A program made the position numbers and the translations under genes. From the NCBI GenBank assembly GCA_015680685.1, contig MNCI01020439.1, forward strand, positions 129,847 to 193,846: a stretch of DNA of 64,000 bases, read 5' to 3'. Under the pieces are notes generated by a model, which ran no database searches, was not told where the DNA came from, and worked only from the letters and a program-made list of their open reading frames with translations. This document shows, in pieces, positions 33,261 through 44,828 of this stretch (the stretch's first letter is position 1; each line of letters starts with the position of its first letter). Source of the DNA: Gnetum montanum (taxonomy: Eukaryota; Streptophyta; Gnetopsida; Gnetales; Gnetaceae).

Positions 33261-35600
33261 GATGTCCTATATTGTATTATTACAATGGCCTATATATATA
33301 TACAATTGTATTCCTTTGCATTGATCATGTCATACATCTAGTCCTAGTTTTATGTTTGGGTATAAAAATTATGAAACTAACTTTACTCAATCATGGGGGA
33401 ATGATGAGTTTTCTAGTGCAATTTTGTAAGTTGATGGAAAGCACTAGAATTGAGAAATATTTCACATCCTTTGATTATGATTTTCATGCATATGGTTAAC
33501 TTTTCCATCCTTGAAGTTTGTATCCTAGCCATTATTATCACACTACTAGGTTTTATACATGTTTTAGTCTTCTTAAAATATTTCTAGATTTTTTCAAAAA
33601 TCCTAGGAGCCTTTTGACATGTTCCATGATGTTTTGGCTCTCATTTGGACTTGGAAAGAAAAGTGCACTAGAAGGGTGTGTGCTAACTAGCATGTATCAA
33701 TGCACTCCTTGCATTAGCATAGGAGCATTGAAACACCCCTTGGTAATCCTAGTTTAGTTCCTTTGCTCCCAGTATGCTTCTAGGTTACTTAGGCTACGTT
33801 GATGAATCTCTGTTGATGCTTCGACCCTAGTAAACCTTTGTCATTATGTTACAGAAACTATATATACCTAGGATAAACTTTCATACATAACTTATTCATA
33901 ACTCATATTTTCATTTGGCTTTTGACATTTTCTTTTGTATGAATAGCTCTTCCTCCCTTGGGTAAGTTGATTTCCTTTGTCATCTTGTGTGTGTTTTGAG
34001 TCATCACTTCTACACATGTTAGTAGACTTTGTTAGAGTGCTACCTTACTCATGTAGCCTAGAAATATTTGGTTGATGTGGATTCTTGTGTTTTTATACAG
34101 AATAAAGTTTGTGATTTTCCTCTATCTTACTATTGATGCCATAAACATTAGAACACTAAAAATATTTATTTATTTTTCATTCTATTAAGTTGCAATGATT
34201 TGTTCCTTATCTAAGGAGGTCATGATTATATGGCATGATGTTAGACCATCAAGGTTATGACTAAAAGACATTTTGTTACATTCTATATGTGGTGTTACAC
34301 TCATCCCTAAAAGGGATTTCAGCATAAGAATCACACCTATCTATAAGATGGATTGCAATGCATATGCATTTATTATTTCTTTTATTTATAATTATAAAAT
34401 TATTAAAAATTATAAAACAGAAAATTATAAATATTTTCTCTATCTTTCATTGTGAAAACATGGGTTTCATTTCTATTATAATCTCTTTTTATATTTATCA
34501 AACACAATGATATACATAAGTATCTTGATAATCCAATCAACATCATTTTCAAAGGTTACAACTAGATTGCACTCTATTTTGGATGATATATTGCATTGGT
34601 TTAACATTAGTGGGTCCATTATTATAAATTTCATGATCACTTTTAGATATTTCAAGATATGCTTTAAAGAATTTGTGTGGCTTAGTCTAAGTTCTTGATG
34701 AGTTGTGAGTAGACCCTACGCCCAACCATACAAATCACCAAGCATTCATGCATGACCATGTAGAATTCCATGGACTTATAGCCTTCTAAGCACACTAGTC
34801 TCTAGGAAATGAAACTAATTGTTATAATCATTATCTTCACAATTACACTTGTGAAATGCAAAGGTATGGTTAACTGCAAATGAGGCATATGTTTTTTATC
34901 ATTTTTATGTTTTGTGTTTTAAGTTGCCTAAAGGTAAATAATAATGAATAAAAAATAATTAAATTGCTAATTTAATGTAACTAGCTACACCTAACTAATC
35001 CTACAATAAGCATCCATTCCCACTTGCTGTAAACATCCTAACCACTTTTAACGCTACTAGGTTACTAAACGTTCATTGTAAGGGACAAGTGTATGATCAA
35101 ACTGGTCATACTTATGTGCTTAATTAATTTCTATTTAATCTAGCTTAATTTAGCTTAATTGCTTAAATAATTAAAGGAAATTGCATAAAACATTAAATGC
35201 ATAAATAAACAATTAATCTATTTCAAATTGCTACAAGGTTTATTAGAAAGCTCATCTTTATTGCTGCACACATGGTCATGCTTAGGTACAATAGTGCTCA
35301 AATAAAGATTCATATACCCTTTGACTCCTATTACAAGAATTTAGAAAAATATTCTAACTTTTAAATGATAAAAATATAAGAGCTCTTGTAAAACTATGAC
35401 TATCACCCCATAAACACGATAGGTGAGTGCATATTTATAGGCAAAAATAGAAATTTTTTCAACGAGGCCATGTTAATGCATCAAATCCCATGTTGACGAG
35501 GCCATGTTGACGAGGCCTCATAGACAAGGCCCTAGAAGAAATGACTCATCATACCCCCATGATTTAATGAAAACTCATCCTAAAGTAAACAAGAGGAAAA
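33261..35600. other. AT-rich DNA without recognisable genes
   Basis: Low-complexity AT tracts (34370-34440 especially). On the minus strand CCTATAAATATGCACTC near 35430-35445, followed by AATAAA-type words (about 35255), looks like a worn LTR promoter and polyadenylation region. No boundaries could be fixed. Confidence 0.4.
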
Positions 35601-35615
35601 ACAAGAACAAGTTTC

Positions 35616-38290
35616 TTACAAAATTTTGGTGTTCAGGACAAAAAAATTGAGCGCTAGGATAAAAATGACAAACACAATTACTCTAATGGCATGAAGACAA
35701 GGAAGAAGTTCAAACAGTCCCATGTGGTGGAGGTTCCTAAGGTTACCTTCTCCTACTTTAGGCACACATGGTGGTTGAGGCAGTTGTGGTTGTCTTGTAG
35801 TAGTTATAACCTTTGGCAAAAGATATAAGGCATTCAATAGTCTCTTCATCTTTTCCTCCTTACTCCTAGGATCATTCCTGGTCCATGCTGCATTGTGAAT
35901 ATGGGCCAGTGTGGGAATATCCCAAGGATAGGGAATTGTTGGAAATAGCTCCTTCACATTGACAAATAGGCAACTAAAAGTTTATGTTCAACATTGAATG
36001 CCTTTGCTCCATTTTGCAACTCTTGGTAGTCACTTAGTCTCCTAGCCAGGTTCTCATTATAGAAAATTAATCAATGAGGTGCTTCCTGAGAACATCTAGT
36101 TCTACATTTGTTACCTAAAGCTTTTGCTTGGTGTCTTTGTGATGTTTGAACTTGGGTTCGTACAACAAGTATGAACTAGCCACCTATTTCTCTAATTCAG
36201 ACCATGGTCATCTGATAGTTAGCATTGTCAAATTTACATAATGGAGATTGGAAAGCTTCATGTACTCCATCATCTCCTCAATCTGTAGATCCTTCATAAG
36301 GATCTTTGCCCTATTGTAGTCATTGAGCCCATCAAAGATAGGCTACTAGACATCTCCTCCTTCCTTGAGTTGCTAGAGGACTTCGTTAACTTTCACTTTC
36401 ACCATCTGAATATTTTTTTCATTGATTTCTTTCTATTGACCAATGTAATCTCTATAGTGATTTTTGACTCTCTCAAATTTGAGAGTGTCATTTTTCTAGG
36501 TAGCTACTTCTATTTTACATTTTTGGCAAAGAGGTTGAACTTCCTCTATGAAGAGATTTCTATTTATGACTACCAATCTCCTTATTTTTGGTGTTTACTT
36601 TGGCTAGATACTTCTACTGTAGATGGATGAAATCTTGCATTTTTTTCTTTTGCACATCAACATTATGTAGGTGGTGATTTTCTATGGTTAGGGTGACATT
36701 GTTCTAGAGAGTTTGATCCAAGGCATTTTGGACATTGTGCGTTATGACATCGACTAGGAATTGATCAAAAATCCTCATCTCCTTCGTGTCCTTAGCCTTC
36801 TTGAGCTTTTCTTCAAGCTATTAAAAAGCTTCATCATGGGTCTATGCAGGGTTGAGAGGCATAGGAACAACAAGGAAGGCTCTTAATTTAGCAACCTTTA
36901 TAACTAGGCATTGAGTTTAAGCCCAAGCTATTTCAAGTTGCCCTTCCATGAAAATGCATTTTTCCCTTTCTTCTAGTAGCTTTGACTAAATTTTACTGAT
37001 TGTATTTGGAAGATCAAAGACATCTAGAATTGGTTGCCTAGTTCCTACCAATTGGTCTAGCAACTCTTCTTACTAGGCTACACTTAATTTTCTGCTAACT
37101 ATTCTTACAGATGTCTGTACATCATAAAGTGAAGAAATGTCTCATGCAGATGCCACATGTACATTTAATGCCTTGGAAATTATATCAATAACCACCTCTA
37201 CTATTGTCTCCTTCTCATTATGTTGCATTACTAGGATAATTGCACCCTCTTCCTCCTCCAGATGTACCAAGAATGTAGCAACATTTCTAGAGATTTCTGG
37301 GAATTGTTGCTATTGTGAAAGAGAGACTGTTACCTCTTGGGTGCAAGGATTTGATCTCATGGGTAGCTATGCTCTTTGGCTGAAAAGACTAGACCACCTC
37401 CCTTCATCTGGCTAATGGTTTTACCCACTTCATTGAGGTGACTCATTACTGGGTGATACACAGATGGATCACCATCACTCATTCTTGCTCACTACTCTTG
37501 ATCATGCAAGAGCTACTCTTGGATCTTGCACATTCATTCAAGGGTAACGTAGGACTCTAACATTGTTTCGTGAGTGTGCATTGGAGGTGGTGGTGGTTAC
37601 TACTTCTCTTCTTTGGTTGTGGTAGGGGCCTTATCTTTCATCATTTATACCCAAGAGGCATAAGGAGTATATTGAAGTGTATCATTGGCATAGCAAACTA
37701 TTCTTGCGCTTTTACATAGTTTTCTAATGATGCAAGGAAAGGGCAAGGCCTTCCTTCCATGTTTATTTTCCTTACATCATTTCTCTATCTCTAGGTAGAT
37801 CATTTGTGGAAGGTTCATAGGAAATGTTTCACTTAGAGTAGCACATTCATGGGTAGAGAAGGCAATCACCTTACTAGGCCTCATCGTTGAATTGAGGTGG
37901 TAGGCTACTATCTTGAAATATACTTGCTTCACCAAGGTGAGTGCACCATATTCCTTACAGCTCACACCATAACATCACTGGGTCCACTCCCTCTTTGCCT
38001 TTGAGTCTTCTTGGGTAGAGATCTCTACCAAATTGGTTCCAATATAAGATAACACCAAGGCCTACTCAAGAGCTTACGATAAGTAGGACATATAAATGTC
38101 CTTGATCTTCATAGTGGCTCCCACCCACCTACCATTCCAAAAGAGGTATGTTTATCCCATGTACCACTCTCCACTAGAAGTGATGATTGGCCACATGGGA
38201 GAGTTCTACAATTACATCTTGACTTCTAGTGGAGCATGTTCTAAGAATGGTCCAAAGTTTAATCCTTGGAGAACTAAACATTAGATGTCA
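35616..38290 (-). pseudogene. Decayed minus-strand coding remnant, coiled-coil rich
   Basis: Long stretches read as protein on the minus strand, with stops and frame changes. At 38290-37680 a region includes H-E-C-A-T-L-S-E-T-F and A-L-P-F-P-C-I-I-R-K-L-C; its layout recalls the 'putative plant transposon protein' domain seen in plant retroelement extra ORFs. At 37500-35990 there is a charged, heptad-like stretch, and then an intact 113-codon end at 35957-35616. Its strand matches element VII and it lies beyond that element's integrase, where Athila-like elements carry an extra ORF. The family is a guess from a few residues; no membrane segment of the kind expected for an envelope-like protein was noticed. 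Confidence 0.35.
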
Positions 38291-38659
38291 CAAGGATGGA
38301 TCTGATCATGGTAGGCTTGAGTTAATGTGACCTCAAGTCTTGGTATCAATATTGGTGCCTCATCTTGATGGGATTATTTTTTTACAGTTACTTTTTTGAG
38401 AATCTGTTAAACAGATTCCACCTTGGGCTTCTCTTAAAGAGCTCCCATTGCATGAGTTTCAGCTACCTACTCTTGGGATTATTCTTACTACTCCCTTCTA
38501 GCTCTTGGTCATTTGTCCCTTGGTTGGGATGGTCCTCCATCTTGTGGGCATTTTTGTCTAGGTTCTATTTGTAATCACAACATGACCAAGGATTAGCACT
38601 TAATGTGTAACTTTGAAACATTGGGAACACCTTATCTCTTGGTGTAGTTACACTTGGCT

Positions 38660-39913
38660 AAGTTGTGATCATGGCTTGGTTCATTATTTTAATATTATTT
38701 TATTATTATATGATTAGATAGGTTTTCAAATTGTGTTGGAAGGGTTTAGCTCTCATAGGTTGATGATTTAATATTAGTTTATTCATTAACCCATTGGGGA
38801 GTTAGAAAAATTCTAAAACAATTTTCTATAAGAACCCTAAGGTTTGTGGCCCTGACAATGTGAAGTGTACCTTCAGAAGCTACAAGGCTAGAGAACAGAG
38901 TGAATTGAATAAAAAATTTAAAAGTTACAAGCTCTAGAAGGTTTTGGGCTCTGAAAAATTGCAAAACTCCCCTTACATTTGAAGTAAATGCCAAAACACT
39001 CCTAAGTGGTGGACACTATTTATAGAGTTTTTCCCTTGCATTCACTAGGCCTAATAGACAAGGCCTAGTGGATGTGGTCAATTGCATTGATTGGGCCTAG
39101 TCAATGTGGCTATTGATCACCATTGACCAAGTTAAAATTTGAAAAATACCAACAATTTTTGAACAAAATTAGAGTCAAATGGAAGCCCAAAAATCCATGA
39201 ACACAATGAGATACATGAATGGGACTTGATATTTTACAAAAGATGGAGACTGATTGGAGAAATGCCTTAAGGAGCATAGAGGTGGATGCAATCGATGGGG
39301 AATGCAAAATAATTGATTTTAAAAATGTCTAAGGAGAAGGGATTTAACTAGCCCAACCAAGAGCTATGCAAGTGGATCCTCCCCATAGTAGGCTTATGTC
39401 CTTTTTGTCCTTGCATAACCTCAACTAAGAAATCTATGGATTCCACAGTTGATTAATGGTTATGAAAAGTGAAGGATTGAAATCTACCCAAGAATTTCAA
39501 CATGTCAAACTAAGATATTAAACAAACACATGAAAATTGGCAATGAGGTGAGTTTGAAGAGCATTTATGTGTGAGATAGAGAGTGGAATGGGTGTCCCAA
39601 TCATGGTTAGATGAAGCCCCTTATGAATTTCATGGTTAAATGACCCAAGAAAGTCCAACCTTAGTCTAGACAAAAACCAACCATTTTCAGTGATTTTGCA
39701 TCACCACTCTAGGATTGGTCCATCCTCTCGAGACATAAGAATGCTCCCATGGATAACCATCATTCTTTACTTGAGAAGAAAAGAAAATTAGGAACTGAGA
39801 AAGGGCCTTAGTTAGTGGGAATCTTCAGGCATAGGTAACCTGTCTTTCTAGCCCCATAACTAGTGCTTGTAGCCCATTTATTTTGTTTAAGGGATGTGCT
39901 TTGAACTTCCATC
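38660..39913 (-). repeat. Possible 3' LTR of element VII
   Basis: On the minus strand a purine run (AGAAAAAAGAAAGAAAAAA, about 39917-39935) is followed by TGATGGAAGTTC, a plausible PPT and LTR start. Inside is CTCTATAAATAGTG near 39020 (core promoter) and, downstream, AATAAA words around 38770. The inner end is not defined and no mate was found. Confidence 0.35.
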
Positions 39914-40529
39914 ATGTTTTTTCTTTCTTTTTTCTGAGAATTTTATATTTTTCATGAATTTTTGAATGGGAACCACATCATGTAAAAACTTATTCAACTT
40001 CCTATTATTCATCAACACAGAATTGTAAGAAATCCAAGAAAACACACATGCATTCAAGAAAGTAGAAAGGCATAAAGAGTATTTAATCCCCATGAAGTCA
40101 CACTTTTTTCAAACCTTTGAATCTTTCACAAGCTTAGAAACTACCAAGGTCACAAGTCTGTTAAATTTTTATTAATGAAAAGGGACCTCATATTTCTAAA
40201 ACTAGAAAAACCATAGAGTTGATAGATGGGTGGATGATGTGGACTCACTACTTGTTCCATGAAAAAGAAACTTATCTTAGTTATCAGACATCAAAATTCA
40301 AAAATATAAACCAGACATTAGAAATCAAAAACATTAGGTACAAAATACCATTAGAATCTAGCCACATCATCAATGAGTCCTATTGGTAATAAAGCATTTT
40401 CATTAGAAAATAAGAAAAATTATTACCAAAATAAAGTAAAGTATAGAAGAAATTGGAAAAATATTCAAGAAAGATATAACATACTAATGATGTTGTAAAA
40501 CAAAAATTTGGAAAAATAACAAAGTGTAN

Positions 40530-41640
40530 ACTAGCTATTTCTTGTGTGGATTCTCAAGTTTGTAGATTAACATGGCCCTAGAAGGAAAATTTTCATAAAT
40601 AATGTAAGGTCCTTTCCATAATGTCTAGAACTTAGTTCCTTAGGATACATGTATGGGGTTCTACTAGAAAACATTATCTCTAAGTTGAAATTTCACTTTC
40701 CTTATTCTAAGTTCATGGCATTGTTTACTAAATGCTTTGTGTACTTCATTCAAGGATAGGGCCACCAATCAATTTTCATCTACCACATTAAGGATAATCA
40801 ATCTTTCATTTTATGCTAGGCTTAGGTTAAGTTCAAGATCACAAGCTGTTAAAAGTGGATGGAGCTCGGATTGAATTGGCAGAGTTGGTAATTTTCCATA
40901 CACCAGCTCATAGGAAGAGTAGCCTATAGGAAGTTTCACTATTAAGCAGTATGCCCAAAGGGAATCATTAAGTTTTGTACTCCAGTCTCTTCTATATTTG
41001 CTAATTATTCTTGTTAATATTTTCATGATCTCCCTATTTGTAACCTCAGCTTAACCATTGGTGTAGGGGTGGTAGGGTGTTAATTTATGTTCAACCCCCA
41101 AGCATTACATGAGCTTTTGAAAAGCAACACCTATAAAATGAGTACCATTATCAAAAATTAGTGCATGTGGCACTTCAAACCTATTTACAACACTTTTTTA
41201 TACAAATCATGTAGCATTTGATGATGTATAGTTAGTGATGGCTACTACTACTACCTACTTTATACAATATTTAATAGCGACTATTATGTATGCCTTTCCA
41301 TTTGACATGGGTGTGATGGAACCCATGAAGTGTATGCCCTAGTTGTTGAAGGATTCTAGTGGTTGGATCCACTACTCAGGTCCCTCCATTTGAGTAGCCA
41401 TCCCACCATCTTATTAATAGTGTTCACAAGAGCAAACAAATTGGTGGGCATCCTTGAAGATTATCAGCCAATAGTGCCCTACCATAAGGATTTTAATGGA
41501 CATGTGTCTCCCTATAGAATGGCCCCCATAAGGACCCTTATGAGTGTCTTGGAGAATGCATAGTTGGTTAGTATTAGGAACATACCAATGAACCAGGACA
41601 TCGACACACACCTTGTAAAGGTGTCCATTAATCTCCATGA
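40530..41640 (-). pseudogene. Integrase of element VII
   Basis: A zinc-site region (41638-41414, with H-K-G-P-Y-G-G-H and F-V-C-S-C) is followed, after a decayed catalytic core, by the conserved block W-S-T-K-L-N-D-S-L-W-A-Y ... Y-E-L-V-Y-G-K near 41000-40880 and a C-terminal domain to about 40530. The sequence is closer to Athila/other gypsy integrases than to the Tat ones in this window. Multiple stops. Confidence 0.7.
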
Positions 41641-41980
41641 AGCATTTATCCTGATGAAGAAACTATTATTTCTTCTAGTGGTCTAACTCTTGTGTCATCT
41701 CCTGAGTAAGAAGATAAGTGAGGATGTCATCATACCATTTTGGTTTAGTAGGTACTTATTCATTTATTATACGACCAAAGAAAAATTCATCAAGAAATTA
41801 ATCAAAGAGTGGGCTCTCATTCTCTTTGTTGTTCCATCATAACCGAGACAAGTGATCATCAATCACATTCTTAGTTTTCTTTTGATCTACCATTATGAGA
41901 TCCAACCCCTATAAGATCATCAACCACCATATGGCATGGGGGCTTATCATTGGTTTATTTAGAAATTAAATGGCATTGTG

Positions 41981-41985
41981 GTTAG
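41981..41985. repeat. Target-site duplication, left copy, of element VI
   Basis: GTTAG immediately left of the LTR. ATTAG at 58739-58743 immediately follows the right LTR. Four of five bases agree. Confidence 0.75.
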
Positions 41986-43340
41986 TGTACCGTCCGAAAT
42001 TGTCGGTCTCCGACTGGAAGGAAACAAAGACCGTGGGATCATAGGACGCACACAGAAGACCCTGCCGTCGCCTGAGGGTGAGTTGGAATGAACGAAGGTA
42101 GAGTACCTTGGGTGATCTGCACGCGGATCAGACAAGGATTTCCCCAAATGTACACTAAAGTTCTATACGCTGGGTTATATGTAAATAGCGTAAGCAGTGC
42201 GAAAAGAGCGTAGATGTGAACAAACATAAACAGAGTAAATGCAACAATCAATGCAAACGGTAAACGATTTTAGGAAGAAAATGTAACAATGGTATTATAG
42301 AATGAAAGTACAATGCACCGGTCTAACGCAGCTGTGACTGGAACACAAGGCGGACGAAAAGCCCCGGTGGATGCAAGGATTACTAGTTCACACTGTAGGC
42401 GCAGGCTGTCTGCTCAGCGTATAGGGTTTTCCAATGTAAAGGGTTTTGTGCTCTGATTCGTAGCGTCTTTGCTCTCTAGTGTGCTCTGGGAATTTTCCAA
42501 CCATCCTAAATCTTGTGAAAAATTGGGCTTTTATATAGGATTTTGACACAAGACTCGGGTTGGGAGACACGTGGCATGTTGACTGGGTGCAAAAGCGTAA
42601 TATTTACAACTGTACAATATGTTACATTTGGTAGGCGTATACATTGGGCGTACACGCTGTGTCTGGCAAGCGTAGACTATGGGCGTATATGCTGGGCGTA
42701 TGCAAACTTTGGCGTGGATGTCGTGGACGCTGGCGTATACGCTGGGTGTATGCGAACTTTGGCGTGGATGTCGTGGACGCTAGCGTATATGCTGGGCGTA
42801 TACGCTGATGGATGCTGGATGTATACACTGGGCATATACACTGATGGATGAGGGCGTATACGTTGGTGTGCTGGGTGTATATGCTGGGACGTATACACTG
42901 ATGTGCTGGGCGTATATGCTGGGGCGTATACGCTGACGATCGCTACCTTATACAAATTTTTGCTTCTTAGTGCTGTTTCCATGCCATCTTTGGGGACTTC
43001 ATGCCAGGCGTATACATCTATTTTACCTATTGAGCATACATGTGAGGAGTGTACGCTAGGCGTGTACGCTGGACGTCTACGTTGGGCGTCTACGCTAGGC
43101 GTATACGTTGAGAATGTGAGCGTATACGCTGGAACTATACATTTGGGCGTATACGCTGGGCATATACGCTAAGGCTTCACACTTGGGCGTATACGCTGAC
43201 ACTGCATACTTGGCGAAAATTAAGTACTTTGATTTCCGAAGTTACCATGTGTGTCACTAGATGTAGCTGTGGTCGTTTGTGGGTCCTAGTGATTGTTTCT
43301 TGGTGGACATGTACTAAGCTCAAAATTTTGTGGTGTTTCA
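41986..43340 (-). repeat. 3' LTR of element VI
   Basis: Plus-strand TGTACCGTCCG ... TGGTGTTTCA. GCGTATACGCTGG palindrome array at 42620-43210. The minus-strand core promoter TATATAAAAG is at about 42531-42540, with CCAAT-like and CACGTG-like words near it. It is 424 bases longer than its 5' mate. Confidence 0.92.
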
Positions 43341-43409
43341 TTGGCCCCTCTTTGTTGATGCTTGGAGGAATCAACCCAAGAAGCGTCGACAAAGAAGTGC
43401 AAAACACCA
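43331..43409 (-). other. PPT within inverted repeat, element VI
   Basis: Minus strand: TGGTGTTT, then CTTTGTCGACG, a loop, then CATCAACAAAGAGGGGCCAA and the LTR start TGAAACACCA. Outer arms have 8 pairs, inner arms 6. Same design as in elements II, IV and V although the LTR subfamily differs. Confidence 0.7.
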
Positions 43410-44429
43410 TAAGCAACCTGATAAAGACATTGCCCACTGCCACTTGACTAGACATTATCGCACTGTGTTCATTAGTACATGGGATTTAGAGAAGTGAAAT
43501 TTGTATCGGAGGGGATCGTGGAGATTGCGGGGATTGATAACTGATCCTAGAGACTGTGATGGGAAAAGGGGATGTTCTGGCGTGTGTCATGCTAATCCTT
43601 GTCAATAGCCATTATTTAGTAGACTCGGAATCCAGACATGCAATATGCATTCTTTGGCAGAACAAGACTCCTGGGTAGTGTTCAATAGAACTTGTTGGCT
43701 GGACCAAAGCCACGAGAGGATGCGTTACATTCTTTGGAGGAATAGGGCCTTTGTTTAGTGTTTAGGGGAAACCTTTTGGCGGGGAGCCAAAGCCATGTAA
43801 TTGTAGGTTTCTAGATTATTTTTGGCATGAGTACTTGGTTCCGAGACAACTGCCTTCCCGCCTGGGGCTTGTATGGGAAGTGCCAGAGGTCTTTTTTTTT
43901 TGAAAGAAACTTTGTTTTAACTTCGTACTCATGCTCCTGTGTTGTGTTTTGTGTTGCGACTACTTCAAAGTGTTACAGTGTGCAACATCGTGCTCAATGT
44001 TTTGGATGTACTAGGTGTATCAACGGTGTGGCTGAGTAGGGTGTGTGTCAGTGAGTAGATAGGGAATGCATTGGGAAATGGGGATGTACTAGTGAATGGT
44101 TTTGATTCAGTCTTGCCATGTGCTCTGTGAACATTGTCCCATCTTGCTGCTCGTGACGAAGTACATTCTTGTGTGAAAACCTCTGGATGTCATCCTGCAA
44201 ACATAACTCCAAGGAGACAATAAAATAATGAGTGAATAAGCAAGCTTAGACTTACACAGCTACAGATGGAACAAAGATGCTGAAGCATATTCCAATCACT
44301 GTATGTCAATGGCAGCAGCATTGGTAGGATCGTCTGATGGCGAGCGATGTAGTGATGAAGTCTGAATGTGGCGGCGGATTGAGGAACTAGAGGTGAACTT
44401 GTCAGTTTATAGTCTTGGCAGAATATCAT
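43410..44429 (-). other. Unique 3' UTR of element VI
   Basis: No gene is supported on either strand. Short open frames show no similarity or composition typical of protein. Confidence 0.5.
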
Positions 44430-44815
44430 GGGTTAGTTTTATGTCATAACCCATTGGACATTGCCTGTTTAGCATTGTGGTGGACGTTGCATCGCCAGTT
44501 TCTAGTCTTAGCGGATCATGAAGAGGCAAACCAGTTTATAGTCTTAGCGGACTCTAATGGATGTGATGGTGGCAGTTTACTGTCATGCCGGATGGGTGCT
44601 AGTTTATCGTCATTACGGACACTGTGTGGTATCAGTTTATCGTCATGACTCCAGGACAAGTTCTGGTATCAGTTTTGAGTCGTGATCCAAGACTTTTCTG
44701 TGGTATCAGTTTACCATCGTGATTCCAGGACGAGCTGTGGTATCAGTTTATAGTCGTGATCCCAGGACTCTTCTGTGGTGTCAGTTTATAGTCGTGACTC
44801 CAGGACTTGCACGTA
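44430..44815 (-). repeat. TTAAACT-type tandem repeat in 3' UTR of element VI
   Basis: On the plus strand, units on the pattern GGTATCAGTTTATAGTCGTGA plus CTCCAGGACT repeat about nine times, with a period near 36. It lies just after the pol stop, as in the other elements. Confidence 0.83.
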
Positions 44816-44828
44816 CCTGAGCTTGTAC

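Larger units (their letters stand above)
38600..41985 (-). mobile_element. Element VII (3' part): old Athila-like Ty3/gypsy relic
   Basis: Minus-strand integrase, 3' UTR and possible LTR of an AT-rich, much degraded element. Its 5' part continues at 58739 on the far side of element VI. Reading across the two flanks, minus one target-site copy, restores an RNase H T-N-H box, which proves that the two halves belong together. 40529 is an undetermined base (n). Confidence 0.7.

Noticed and set aside
37137-37415. Plus-strand 92-codon frame
   Set aside because: The opposite strand reads as part of a longer, charged coding remnant; the plus frame has no context.
32805-41985. Search for a host gene, tRNA or rRNA in the AT-rich interval
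   Set aside because: No intact exon series, no tRNA cloverleaf and no rRNA similarity could be recognised; only retroelement remnants.
42622-42982. Open frames rich in Y-T-P-S, H-I-R-P and R-I-R-P in the LTR
   Set aside because: They come from GCGTATACGC repeats; frames differ between LTR copies. The same holds for 5956-6288, 21867-22073 and 58113-58325.
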